Source of the DNA: Hermatobates lingyangjiaoensis
Lineage: Eukaryota; Arthropoda; Insecta; Hemiptera; Hermatobatidae
Length of the DNA: 64,000 bases
Assembly: GCA_026182355.1 (NCBI GenBank)
Contig: JAPFBL010000103.1
Span: 1,674,001-1,738,000 of the forward strand
Direction of reading: 5' to 3'
Below are positions 1 through 11,600 of the stretch, piece after piece. Below the pieces are notes generated by a model, which was not told the origin of the DNA, did not search any database, and saw nothing but the letters and a program-made list of their open reading frames with translations. Each line of letters opens with the position of its first letter. The stretch's first letter is position 1. Made by a program: the position numbers and the translations under genes.

Positions 1-106
1 TGAAGTTCACTGACAGATTTTTACCAAAATTTAAGCAAATAAATAAGTAGCTAGTGTTTTTTATTCAGATAAAAATGTGCAGTTTGTTGATCTACACTTT
101 AATTTA

Positions 107-383
107 GGAGCCTAGAGGCAACGTACTCACTCAACTATTGATGGGTAGATCCAGGGTTCAATACCCACTCTGGCTCTTGATTTATTCACGCAGGAAGTGA
201 AAAAAGCTCTGAATGCGTTGGTTCTCGGAGAGAGCGTTAAACCGTTGATCCCAAACCTGTACGATGTCAGGTTCTAATTAAAGATTTCTTATCTCAATAC
301 ACCTGGGTTGGGCAAAATTTAAGGATCCTCATGAAGAAATTTTAGTGTTGTATCACAAGGAACTTCCACTGCGACCTACTAAT
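107..383 (+). mobile_element. tRNA-derived SINE with LINE-like tail, copy 1
   Basis: The head has a degenerate A-box-like stretch followed by a B-box-like GGTTCAATACC. The body is shared with copies near 38.1, 40.8, 41.1 and 53.6 kb (dispersed words such as GTACGATGTCAG and GGCAAAATTTA). The 3' end (about 342-383) keeps the GTATCACAAGG and CCACTGC/ACCTA words of the LINE tail at 49.9-50.0 kb, with part of the tail deleted. It is a pol III-type retroposon, not a tRNA gene. The 5' boundary is approximate. Confidence 0.72.
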
Positions 384-460
384 ACTCTAATTTTTATATA
401 TTTCAATATATATATATATCACTCAAAATCGAAAAAACGATCCAAACTGATCGCAAATCA

Positions 461-632
461 GTTCAAAAACGAAGAAAAGCAACACACAGAGAAAGAGACG
501 CACTTACAAAATGCTGTTGTGTTTCCGGCGTGCTTAGTCGCCCGTTCTCTCTTTTCTCCTGAAGACAGATCATTTGAAAATTTGAGTTTGTAAGTATGTC
601 TCTATGTGTGTTGTTTTTCTTCGTTTTTGAGC
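461..632. repeat. Foldback of a PLE terminus, about 46-50 bp arms
   Basis: Bases 461-510 are the imperfect reverse complement of 587-632 (shared words CAAAAACGAAGAAAA and ACACACAGAGA). A CTGAAGA...GAAA core, the decayed hammerhead-like motif of this window, lies in the spacer near 559-580. The ACTTACA word at the arm edge resembles the family also seen at 14.3, 46.3 and 47.7 kb. Frames here are not coding. Confidence 0.6.
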
Positions 633-655
633 TGATACATATATATATAAGATTA

Positions 656-760
656 CATATAAACACGTGAAACAACAATCAATGATCAAACCACAATATG
701 AAAATGGGAAAACAAGACTAAGATCTGTTTTTGGTTTGTGGTTTGATCATATATATATAT
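656..760 (-). repeat. PLE terminus fragment, GATCAAACCACAA family
   Basis: The words CACGTGAAACAACAATCAAT and GATCAAACCACAA match the foldbacks at 20.5 and 47.9 kb. Bases 682-696 pair with 736-750, so even this truncated copy is a small hairpin. It runs into a (TA)n tract. The hammerhead-like core of the family is deleted here. Confidence 0.6.
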
Positions 761-1451
761 TGAGTTGAATGAAAGTAGTTTTGCATCTTTCATTACAATT
801 CATAGGTATGGTTCCATAATTATGACCTACAGTAATGCTAAAATTTTATACTGAACTATTTAATGCAGAAAAATTATAAATTCATGTAAATTATATCTAG
901 AATACTATAAAAAAATAATATTGGTAAATAGTAATATGACAAAGATAAATAGTTTAGAGGTGATCTCTATTAAATTTATGGTGGTGTTCTTAAAAGTTTA
1001 ATGACTATAAATAACAGAAAAAATGAGAAGATCCCCTAAATCTAAAGTAATAAATAACATTATTGAGAGCGCATTGATACTTCCCACTCTTGGTTTTATT
1101 CCAAAACTCTTGAAGATAATCATTTCTTTTATTATTAAATTTTAATAATAAATTTTAATAATCGATTTTATTATTAAATTTGACTTTAAATTATTTTCCC
1201 AACAATATATGTGTGAGTTGATTAAAATTCATAAATTTATATTCCCTGAACGACTTATTGTTTGTCTGGTCCGTTAGTCCTACCAAACTTGGTTGTTTAA
1301 ATTTTGATTCTTTGAATTATTAATTGCTAATATTCTAAGTAATCTTGTCAAATATGGTGGGATTATAAATTAATTGTTTATTAATTTAGTAGAGCAACAA
1401 TATCAATCATGAATATGTATTGATTAGTATAGATGTACGAGTATTATCTGT
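761..1451. other. AT-rich intergenic DNA
   Basis: No reading frame, RNA gene or recognisable repeat apart from simple AT-rich runs with short inverted words near 1130-1190. Confidence 0.5.
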
Positions 1452-1511
1452 TCTGAGGTAAAATGGATAAACCAACAAAAGTCTCCACACAAATGAAGTT
1501 TTATTCAACGC

Positions 1512-1539
1512 GTTTCGAACACTTAGTGTTCATCATCAG
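1512..1539 (-). ncRNA. Hammerhead-ribozyme-like motif, left arm of foldback
   Basis: Reading the minus strand: CTGATGA, one U, a 6-bp stem GAACAC/GTGTTC with a 3-nt loop, then GAAAC. The core matches the hammerhead consensus CUGANGA...GAAA except for one extra base before stem II. The mirror motif in the other arm has the same stem with a different loop. Cleavage activity is not shown by sequence alone. Confidence 0.5.
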
Positions 1540-1633
1540 GAAGACACTATAATACAAATTATATCTAATTAGTTACAAAAATTTGAGTGAAATAATAAAA
1601 TTCAATTAAGAGAATTTGTATTATAGTGTCTTC

Positions 1634-1661
1634 CTGATGATGAACACAAAGTGTTCGAAAC
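1634..1661 (+). ncRNA. Hammerhead-ribozyme-like motif, right arm of foldback
   Basis: CTGATGA at 1634-1640, one U, stem GAACAC/GTGTTC with loop AAA, then GAAAC. Hammerhead ribozymes are known in Penelope-like elements; the same layout recurs in at least eight unrelated stem sequences in this window. Confidence 0.5.
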
Positions 1662-1774
1662 GCGTTGAATAAAACTTCATTTGTGTGGAGACTTTTGTTG
1701 GTTTATCCATTTTACCTCAGAATGAGTAAATACCACACAATTACGGATTGTACAACTAATGATTTGAGTATTAT

Positions 1775-2329
1775 CTGATTAAATAATACGTCAGTATGAA
1801 ATATTATTCGTTTTCTGGATCAGAAGTCAATTCCCATCTTACCTGCAACATTTATAACAAATATAAGAAAATTAATATTATCTACCGCCATTTATGTTTT
1901 ATGTATATCTATATTAAATAAACTAAAATAAAAAAAATATTTAGAATGGATAATAATCAATCTCAATTGCAGTTTATATAAGGTACATTTCGACAGTAAT
2001 ATTATTATTTCTACCCTACGTAATATGTTTTTTGCTAGCTGAATCATTATATTTATAACATATAATTCTAATAATTCAATTAAATCAATAAATATATGTT
2101 TTCATAAAATTAAAATCATTAAGGCAAACAATCAGACTCATATTAGAAGATAAAAATAAATTATCCGTCTTAGATGGATTATATTTAGCTTTAAAAAAAA
2201 TTAAATTTAGTTTTATAGATAATATATTAATGTCATTCTTTAACTCAAATGACAGTTAAACTAATGATATTAACATATATAATTAATATATATTCTATAA
2301 CATTTTATTAATATATATATGAATATATA
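1775..2329. other. AT-rich intergenic DNA
   Basis: No coding or structural feature recognised; many TAAT-rich words only. Confidence 0.4.
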
Positions 2330-2383
2330 CTTTGAAAATTGAAAGAAACAGAATAAAAACCAGATACTAGGACTTACATTCAA

Positions 2384-2413
2384 TATTTCGACCCTTTTAA
2401 CGGTCGTCCTCAG
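2384..2413 (-). ncRNA. Hammerhead-like motif in a lone PLE terminus
   Basis: Minus strand: CTGAGGA, one C, stem GACC/GGTC with an 8-nt loop, then GAAAT. The flanks (about 2330-2440) look like the terminal segments of other PLE families here, including an ACTTACATTC-type word next to the core. No endonuclease piece is attached. Confidence 0.45.
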
Positions 2414-2499
2414 GAAAGGAAGTTGAGTAGATATTATAACATATCCTATAGATATGTATTCTATTATATGTATATAATATATATATATCATGTGACGTA

Positions 2500-5240
2500 T
2501 ATTTTCTATACTCGTATGTATGTTTAATACATAAATAAATAAATGTTTCGTATTGAAATGTACTAACTATAAGCTTATGAAGTCACATTGTTTGTGAAGG
2601 TGAAAGTGACACTTGAATTGGACTGCAGAATGAATGAATTGGTAAAGGGCAAAGACCGCAAACCTGTATCGGAAACAAATAAAATACGACGCCCAGTGTT
2701 GACGATAACATTCGTGATGGATATGCTTCAGCCAGGTTCAGCTCTATTCAGAAGCACCTTGCTTATCAGACTTGCAAGTCCATCTATTCCCCTCAAATTC
2801 GTATCACCTGCCCTGACAGTATCTCTATCACTGTCCTTGCAAGCTGATAACTCAAAAACACTATTTATGGTTTAATTTTGAAAGCATGTACCTCTAAAAT
2901 TGACATATGCACTACATCTATAATCCCTCTATAAGACTATAGTTATTAACAAACCATATAAGAGAGTTAACTCTAATGTGAAAATACGTCTATGAGGATA
3001 TGTTTGGTCCAAAATATATTATATCAGCTCCATTAAACACTACTTCATTAATACTATTTATTTACTTTCGGGTCCAAATATCTTCACAATTCAAAGTATT
3101 TGTTGTTTCTTCTTTTAACATTAATGATTCATACTAAGCAAATAAACGCTAAATACACATAGCAGTAATAATAATGATAATTATATATAACAAGCCGTAG
3201 TTATATAACTGCAATATAACGATGGATAGCTATAGTAAATATATTATTAATAGAGTTTACATAGTTCCAAAATTTCATTTTATTAGTATATATTAAGAAT
3301 AATCTAAAGAGACATTCTCATCGATAGCTCTTAGTAAGGTACGACACCCGACTGCTCTTTTTTATTAGTTTTGTTTGCAAGTTTTGGCATCGACACTAAT
3401 GCATACCACCTACCTCATAAAGAGATTTGGGAAAAATACACTTCAGGTTTAAAATCTTACGGTAAGAAATGGTTACAGTAAGAAAATATTCAAGACGTTG
3501 AAGAGGAGGAGAAGAGAATAAAAAAAAACTTTTTAATGACTGAGAGCAGCCTGTGAACCTCACAGAGAGGAGCAGTTAAAGGGAAGGTGAAATCACTACT
3601 GTTGCTTGATTATGACTCTTCTTCAAGAGTAAGACTTGACTATTAATTAATTAAAATTGGAGAACAGCCACGCTCAAAACATTGATATTTTAAGTTTTTA
3701 ATGTCGTGTAGCCGACTGCAAATTCATATAGGCGAACAAAGAGGAATCTAGACCTACTTTATATGCGGTGGATGACAACTCTGAAGGCAAATATAGTGTT
3801 ATATAGTTTTATATAGACATATGTGGAGAAGGCACTATCATTAAAACTAGCGTCAAAATCAAGAGAAGAAATGACACAATTTGTCACTTGGTAAAAAAAA
3901 GATTTATTTAATAGCCAACGCCCATCCTTGGCTGTTGGGCCATTCGATGACGCGATAACCAGTAGAGGTTAAAAAAAAGTATAAAAGAAGAACAATATTT
4001 TGTTTATACACGTGGAATAAACAACACTGTTTAAAATAGAATATAAAATTTAGATAAGGGATTAAAATCATTCACCAAAGCAATTCCTCTTTTCAATGTC
4101 ACAATCTAAAGAGTGTTTCTCTGAAAGCCTAACTAAAATCAACTATTCTATTCGTACTATCATCTTACCCTCCTGTTACATAATATTATGAGATATCATA
4201 CAGTGATTATGTTATCAACATTACATTAAATCCAGACCTACATCATATAAGCACCAATATATTTTGTGTCATTCTATGGACAGTCGATAGCACGGAATTG
4301 TAGTAGTGTCAATTTCCATTAATATCATTGAGACTCTATGAATGTATTGTTGGAATTTATTCTCAAAGAATAATTTTAGCAATTGTCCATTAAACTTTTC
4401 TTAATTTCCACATAATAATTTATACAATTTGTTTAATTTTATAATAAAAAAAATTATCTGTATTGTTTTTTGTTGTTGCTATTTTGTACATTCATAAATT
4501 CCTTCAACATTTTGATTACTCGTTTCAATACTTTGAATACTTTTTTATAATATTAAAACCAAAACAATTGTAAGAATTCCTTTTGTTTTTTCTAGTAAAA
4601 ATTACTGTTATAACTAAAGATGTTATCCTTGGAAATTTGCTTTTCCTAATCATGTTTCTCCATCTTAAAGTCATAAAGAAAGATAGACATTTTTCTCTTC
4701 ATTGTAACCTAATCTTGGATTGACCAAGTTTCTAAAACTGATTTAACCAGCCTCTAAGAGTCGCAAACGTTCTTTATTCTAAGAGGGTTATTCGGCCAAA
4801 CAGAGACACACCGTCATTCACCCTCTCCTATAAGAATAATATTATTTTTGCTACGTCTGTTTGATCTCCTCTCAAAAACTTTTTTTTTTTTTCTTTTTGT
4901 TCATCTCAAGCAAAGGGACAGGTCATATTAGCTTTTCCTATTTCCATTCAAAACTCCTCTATTATATTAAGCCACATTTCAGAAGAAAGAGAAAAAAAAA
5001 CAGCTATGTTAAATGAACTCCAGACTCAATTTAAATGTTATTTTTGCGTAAATTTAATTTTCTATAAAAATAACTGGGTTGTAAGAAATATTTGCCAAAC
5101 ATTTTTTTTTTTTTTTTGACTGGACATTGTGTATACTTTATGTCTACTACTTTAGTATATTATTATGTTCTGTTTAACATCATTACAGAAAATTATATAT
5201 ATATATATATATCTGATAAGATAAATGTGATCCAAGAGGA
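2500..5240. other. Intergenic DNA without recognised genes
   Basis: A frame at 2588-2875 has no recognisable domain and is probably chance. Around 4360-4430 there is a TTAATTTCCACAT word that also occurs near 5340, in the spacer-distal half of the next inverted repeat, suggesting an old PLE scrap. Poly-A/T runs at 4880 and 5103 and a (TA)n tract near 5195-5211 are simple repeats. Confidence 0.4.
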
Positions 5241-5246
5241 CTGATC

Positions 5247-5391
5247 ACACTTAAAATAAACTGTGGCACATAGAAAGAAACGTAACAAAGGACTCACTTT
5301 TCAATATTCTTTCAATATATATTTAACAATTGTTCATTAAATTTTTCTTAATTTCCACATTCTTTCTATGCATCACAGTTTATTTTAAGAT
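5247..5391. repeat. Short foldback, about 30-bp arms
   Basis: Bases about 5250-5281 (CTTAAAATAAACTGTG, then ATAGAAAGAA) pair with 5362-5391. It abuts a (TA)n tract, as many PLE-derived foldbacks in this window do. Confidence 0.5.
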
Positions 5392-5424
5392 AAATATATA
5401 TATATATATTAGATTTACAAAAAG

Positions 5425-5530
5425 AACACACATAAAAGAAATCACAATGACTCACTACTATTATATTTTGATTTCCTCGTCATGAGGAAGATAGATGTCA
5501 GTCCCTCCGAAGACAGGCAACGACTCATGT
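5425..5530 (-). repeat. PLE terminus fragment, TAGTAGTGAGT family
   Basis: On the minus strand the order is a CTGTCTTCGGAGGG-like word, CTTCCTCATGACGAGG, then an AAAATATAGTAGTGAGT word. The same order occurs at 18.3-18.5, 22.2, 24.7-25.2 and 61.6 kb. The ribozyme-like core is decayed here. Confidence 0.55.
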
Positions 5531-6044
5531 CTATACAACCTAAATTATTGTGTATGCTATACTTCTTTGTGTGTATTCAGATTTCTTCAGTTGCGTTAAA
5601 AATTATCTACTAAGATATTTTATTATTTTTTTTTCAATTTCGTGATTTTAAAGATTTTTTTTAAAATAGGGAACATTATCTAGTATCTGGGTTGAAAGCT
5701 ACTAGAAGCAGACGGCTGTAAACCCTTTTTGAGAGGCGTGAACTACAAGATTTTCTCATTTCCTACAGTAAAATAACTTAAACTCATAGGATTCTGTGAA
5801 ATAACATTTTTGACTCACGAACAGGAAAGTACAAAAAAAAAGAACATACAAAAAAATATAAATGAAATTAAAAACAAAATCAAAAAGACATCAAGCACTA
5901 TAATGTATAACTACACTACAATATATATTAGAGATATACGGGATATGATCAACAAGTGAGAGCAGAGCACCTTTTAAATTTCGCATGCTCAATTTCACTC
6001 TAATATCAACATATTTTGTTCTTGTGTTATTACATTCGTCACAT

Positions 6045-6425
6045 TGATATCTTCACAGTTTTGACTATACGCCATGTGTTCTTTTTATGTGAGATGATAC
6101 ACGAGGTTAACAAGGTTAAACATGTGTTTGTGTCTTTTGCCATTTCTTGCTATTAAAGATAATGGGGCAGAGAATTTGTATTAATTTTTTTTTAAGAAAT
6201 GATATTAAGTGCTCAAATAATCTTTAAATGTTGACAAAAGGGGACGGAGAGTCAACTTGAGCAAAAAAAAAAAAAAAATTTAAGTGGTATAAGTTATTGT
6301 ACAAGTAATTATATTCTCAACAGGGAAAACTCGCCTAGCAGGCACACATGAGTCTACCTTGTATGCCTCTCACATAAAAAAAATACATGTTATATAGTCA
6401 AAACTATGAAAATTGATCGTGTCGA
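6045..6425. repeat. Widely spaced inverted repeat, about 70-bp arms
   Basis: Bases 6045-6115 and 6350-6425 are imperfect reverse complements (shared word AGTTTTGACTATA, then a TTTTTATGTGAGA word). The roughly 235-nt spacer has a poly-A run and no coding signal. It may be the two ends of a non-autonomous element or another PLE foldback. Confidence 0.45.
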
Positions 6426-6661
6426 GTATACCAATAAAGAACAAAAAAGAATTTGAATTAAAGTATATAGTTCAAACGAAATTCAAAAAGTATCCTTACT
6501 TTTTGATCACAATTCGTATAAGTAATAATACATTTAGATTAGTCAAATAGATAGTTATTGATGTATGTATCAATTTTTAAGGGGTATAACCATGGTACAT
6601 GGTTGTGCCAGCGATGTTGAAAGTGTTCATTGTGCCTCGATTAGTAAAATCATGTTACTAT

Positions 6662-6706
6662 AAAGGCCTTCTACTGCCTGTACTATCAGCCAGTAGAGGG
6701 CCTTTA
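6662..6706. repeat. Compact hairpin with 7-bp and 7-bp stem blocks
   Basis: AAAGGCC and TCTACTG pair with CAGTAGA and GGCCTTT across a short loop. Function is unknown. The sequence after it (about 6770-6840) is more complex than its surroundings and ends in ATGATGATAATT, which looks like a retroposon tail. Confidence 0.4.
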
Positions 6707-6844
6707 ATAATTTGTATTAAGTAGAACAATGTCATTGTCGATAATTTTCAAGTGGTCTCCTTCATTTAGCCGAAGAGGCTTCTGCCCATGACGGCCTACT
6801 CCTGTTGACAAAGGACAGTGCAAAGATATGATGATAATTAAAAT

Positions 6845-7735
6845 CAGATATCTCTAAGCTCTCAACGAACCTTAATGTTCAGTAATTGCTATCATTCTAT
6901 ATTTATGTTTGCTGAAGAAAAAGTGGGGCACATAGTGGACAACCGTAGCCGTCATTTGTAGGTTCAGCACTGCTTATAACTATAATATACGTATATAGTT
7001 TTCTTGAATGGCACTAATTTATTATTAGCTATTTCAAAATAGTTTACCTTGAATGAAATGATGTTTAAGTATTTGTTATCAGACTGATTATGACTTGGCG
7101 ATGGTTATGTGATGACCCTTCTGTCAGGCAAATATATATCTGCAACAAAACGTAAAATGACTAACGTACAATTTATTTAGTCACAATAAATTAAAAAATT
7201 ACGTTATATAATTATATCATCATAGGTTTGATATTAAAAAATTAGTTAGAAAATATTTAGACCCAACAGTAAATATTACACAAGATCGATCTTTTTTTAA
7301 ATCTAACAATTCTAGCCATGTGCACATTGATTAATATTTAAATGTTCATCCTGTACCTAAATTGTTCGATAGCGTTAACACTAAGTATTAAATACGTGGA
7401 ATCATTATTTTTAACGACATGAGTTGTTATAAAGTCTCTGATAAATAAGAACCCGGGCTGAATTGAAATTCAATCCACTAATTGTTTTTAACATATTCTT
7501 TTTGCTTAATTAATCTAAAATTCAGGAAATCTGCAATATGTTGAAGGGAGGGTTGTACTTGAACTACAATCATCTAGAGTATTTATATTTAATTTCTCAT
7601 TTATGGCTACATATAATTTTATCAATGGTTCACATTTTGCTCTATGGTTTAATTTAAATTTTTGCTTTCAATGTCAGCATTTAATATTTTGAAATCAGTC
7701 ACGTATAGTAAGTAAGCTTGACATTTAAAGTCAAA
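6845..7735. other. AT-rich intergenic DNA
   Basis: No feature recognised beyond low-complexity AT runs. Confidence 0.4.
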
Positions 7736-7739
7736 TTAT

Positions 7740-8600
7740 CTTACGTCGGGGGTAGTAATGGAGTGTTATGCGCCTCTGATAGACACTAGCACTCAACTCT
7801 GACTTTCAGCCTTCGCAAGGTTACACTGTGAACCTGCTATATGCAGAGACAAACGAAAGAGGAGGAGAAGGTGACCAGGGGCTGGGCCTGACCACCTTCG
7901 GTTCAAATCCTTCCAACTATTCAAATCCTCTCCTCTTATCCCAGCCCCAATCCACTGCGTTATGCGATCTTTGCCAAAGAATGGATGATACAGGGGTTAC
8001 TGTATTACTAACGGAGTGTCAGCGGTACTAGGTGATCTCCTTGAGTAAATAGCCCTACTCCTATTATAGCTTAGTATAGCCTACACTCCGGTATGCGGTG
8101 CTCTGCCGGAGTGGACAAAATATCATCGACATAGCTTCAGAGATTTTCCCCTGTATGATACTAAGGAGAAAGAAGTCCGGAGAGCATCCTCCGAGGTCCA
8201 AAAGCGCTAACTAGTGGGAGCCAACCTCCCACAAGTGCACCTAAGGACTCGAAGAAGACTGTCTCGAAGAAGGACAAAGGAAGTCACTTTCTCCCAAAAC
8301 ATAGGGAGTCTGAATGGACATTATCAATAATGGTTTATATGCAGATTCTGCAAAGAAGAGAAAGAAACACCGTTGCACCTATAGGATCACTGTAAGGCAA
8401 CTTTGCTGCACAGAGGTAGGTGCTTCCGGACACTCAAAAAAACCATAGAAAAATTTTTACCCAGCAAAGTGCTGAGCTTCTTGGACGTGTTGAAGCTAAC
8501 TTCTGGGATACTTTAGTACAGGACGGGGGAAGTGTAAATAAGACCACTGCTATAGTCACCCTCAAAATAATAATAATAATAATAAATCTTACTTCGACGT
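7740..8600 (+). mobile_element. Old LINE 3' remnant ending in an (AAT)n tail
   Basis: From about 8316 one frame reads LNGHY, a stop, then CRFCKEEKETPLHL, a stop, and DHC followed by an arginine-rich stretch. This is the zinc-binding CX2C...H...C tail found after RNase H in R1/I-group non-LTR retrotransposons. Two in-frame stops and a short internal deletion make it a pseudogene. The element ends near 8597 in repeated AAT units. The segment 7740-8315 is GC-richer than its surroundings and probably belongs to the same element, but I cannot translate it convincingly. Confidence 0.55.
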
Positions 8601-8629
8601 GCTATGCTCTTACAGCAGTCCGCTAACTG

Positions 8630-11600
8630 ATAAAAGCGATTAGGAAAACTAAAGGCAGCACAGTGAGGAGACTATTTTATTGAGTTTCATGTTTCTCACG
8701 TAAATTAAAAATAGTTTGCTTGTTTAATTTTGAAGTATCATTCCTCAGTGAAGCTCTTTTTGAACTATGCTTGACAGAACTATTTAGATGATTCTAGAAT
8801 TCATATGACTAACAACTTAGGCAATATTTATTTCCTGTAACTGCACAAAAGGCAAAAGCCTATAACTGAAGGCGTTGAGGTTGTTATTATTACTTGACAA
8901 AAAAGTTCTTAAGTTCACCTTAACTTAATGTAATAATGGGCAAAGCATGAATAATTTTCATATTTAAGCTTAGAAAAAAATTGATTAAACCCTGACTAAT
9001 TGATCTAAAAGTAAGAACGACTGACAAGAGAATATCAAAGTGAGAATAGAAAAAACCAATTTTACACTATTGCAGTTTTTTTGAAAGTTTGTAATTTTTG
9101 ATGACGTTATAAAGAGACAAGTTACGAATAAAATATGTAGGGGATAAAATCCTTAATTGACTTTGGTTTTCATTTTCCCTAAAGTTTTTGATTTTTTATT
9201 ATTCAAATCTGAATGTCTCACCGCCAATTATTCATATATGTTATTGATTATACCTTTTATAGATCTAGACATGTATACAATTTATAACTTTTCAATAGGA
9301 GGGGTCTTGAAGCCATAATTGGTGATGTCGTTTATGTTCATTAATAGCGCATGAGTGCATATGAGGGCCGCCAATGTAATCAAAGTATACATACCATGCC
9401 CCAAATTTTTAATACAGGGTTTTATATGCTCCACAAATCTCTTGCGACCCAATGTCTACATATCTTGCACATACATATAACATAGTTTTATATATGATTG
9501 TTATATTCATAATTAAAATAAAGAAAATAGCAATATTTGATAAAACTAATAGTTTACCCACCTAATGACACTTTTGAGTTTGTTATGATTTTAAATCTTC
9601 AGAGGTTAGATTTTTAACTGAAAGCAGCAGTGTATTCTTCAAATTGGAATCCGTCAGTAGTGATCTCGTTTAAATTTGAATAACTTTCATGCCTAAATAT
9701 GCTCGTACACATCTCTATGTCGTTCCAAAACGACATGTAAATCTCTAAGCAAATTTTTTTAGCTCAGAGAAATTTTCACAGAGTAATGATCGTTTTCACT
9801 GAATTGAAATTCATAAAATTCCCATCTCTTTTGATTAATCAAATATATCTAATATAGAAGTAGATAAATGAGAAGAAAAGGGAAAAACTTTTCTTCTAAA
9901 CGATATTCACGAAATATGTAAATAACTAAAAAATAAGAATTACTTAAAGCTTAATTCATTTTTATCTCATGGAAGCAATACACCACTCCAAATCATACAC
10001 TGCACCATAGGTTAGCTACCCCTGCATTAACACTTACTTTAACAACATATAAAGTAATTTTCAAATATGTTTTCAATAAAAACATAGATTGAGTTCATTT
10101 ACAAGAAAATATATATCATTTTAAACACCTCAAATTGAAATTTTCCTTGAGTTGTTCATTTCTATATTGCAAATGAAAGATAATTGATGAAAGAAAATTT
10201 TTGTATTTTAAGATTTAAAGTTTCATGAAAATGTAAACAATTAATACATTATTTCTACTTACAAAATAAAGTTAAAAACTTTGAACAATGGATTTAATTA
10301 AACAAGAAATAACATTAAATCATTAGTTTTAAAACTTGGGACATATTTAATTAAGGCATCTTTTTGTTATACGGTTGTCAAAGTGGAATACAATTTATTG
10401 GACTACTGTTCCTGTGGTCCTGTGAACAATAGTTTAAGAGTCAATATAATAAGACAATGCGTTTATTAAAGCTTTGTAAGAGAAAACTTTATCCCAAAAC
10501 AAAACTCGTACGCATTAAAAAATAAATCTTTTTTACTTCATATAAGTATAACCATTATATGTAAAAATTCTTATTGGTTACATTTAATATTTTAAGCATA
10601 TATATGAATGATTTTAATATGCTTTTGTTAAAATATTTCAAGGTAGTCAAATAATTTACAATTTACTTGTAATGTATTAATGCTTACCATATTTGACCAA
10701 ACATCTCACTGCACTATATCCTTGAGCTATCAGGTTATAGTGCAGGTTATAGTAATGATTTAGAGTTTATCTGCATTTATGTGAACATAATTGCATCAGA
10801 AAAAAAGGTCCTAGATGGCCCAACGGGTCACGGGTATTCTAGTATAATCTAAAAATATAGTTTAAAAAAATTAAAAAAATGGTTACATCCTATTAAATGA
10901 TTATTTCATTGTTTTTTACAAACTCTTTGAAATGATAATAATTAAGTATGTAAACTCTATGGCTAAGTTAAACACATTGAAAATTTATTACATTACTCAG
11001 TAATATAGGACTTTAGTTGTAATTATTAGTAATCGTGATTCATTTTTTTTTTTACAATGCTATGACAATGATTACATTTTCGTTAAAATTAGAAAAATAG
11101 AGATAGTTACATTAAAACGTAACATTGAATTAAATAGATTGTCTATTAACTTAATAATATATTTACTTTTAAAAAAGTTGAGTGTACACAGACAGACAAT
11201 TTTTTTTTAAATATAAAATATTATTATCGACCGACCTGAACAGTAAAACTAAATTACACTTATATGTATATAAATATACATTATTTATATTTTTTCTCTT
11301 TTATTATAAAATTATCTATTTAAAAATATTTATTTAAAATTAATATGGAGAATATAGAATCAATTTTTTTTAACACAACGCACCAAAATTTGTATGTCTG
11401 TATTTATTTCATAATTATTTCCTATCCGTTGTGTACAGTTTGGCTTAATGAGAACCAAATCTCCTTTAGATCTTTTCATAATGGTATCATTCGATTTTTA
11501 TCGCTGTAAGCGTTGGGTTTTTAATCTGTGTTCATAAAAAAATTGTTATATATAACAGTCTAAAAGTGATTTTATTATCTAGATTACTAAGTGATGCACA

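Larger units (their letters stand above)
1452..1721. repeat. Large foldback: 109-bp inverted repeat with PLE terminus in each arm
   Basis: Bases 1452-1560 and 1613-1721 are reverse complements with about two mismatches; the spacer is 52 nt. Each arm holds a hammerhead-like core followed by the CGCGTTGAATAAAAC word. The outer flank, from the end of the right arm to about 1770, recurs at 22983-23040, so this is a dispersed family. The single-unit design and shared flank suggest a PLE 3' end that was copied in both directions. Confidence 0.8.

Noticed and set aside
2588..2875. 95-codon open frame
   Set aside because: No domain, no copy elsewhere in the window and no exon signals I could support.
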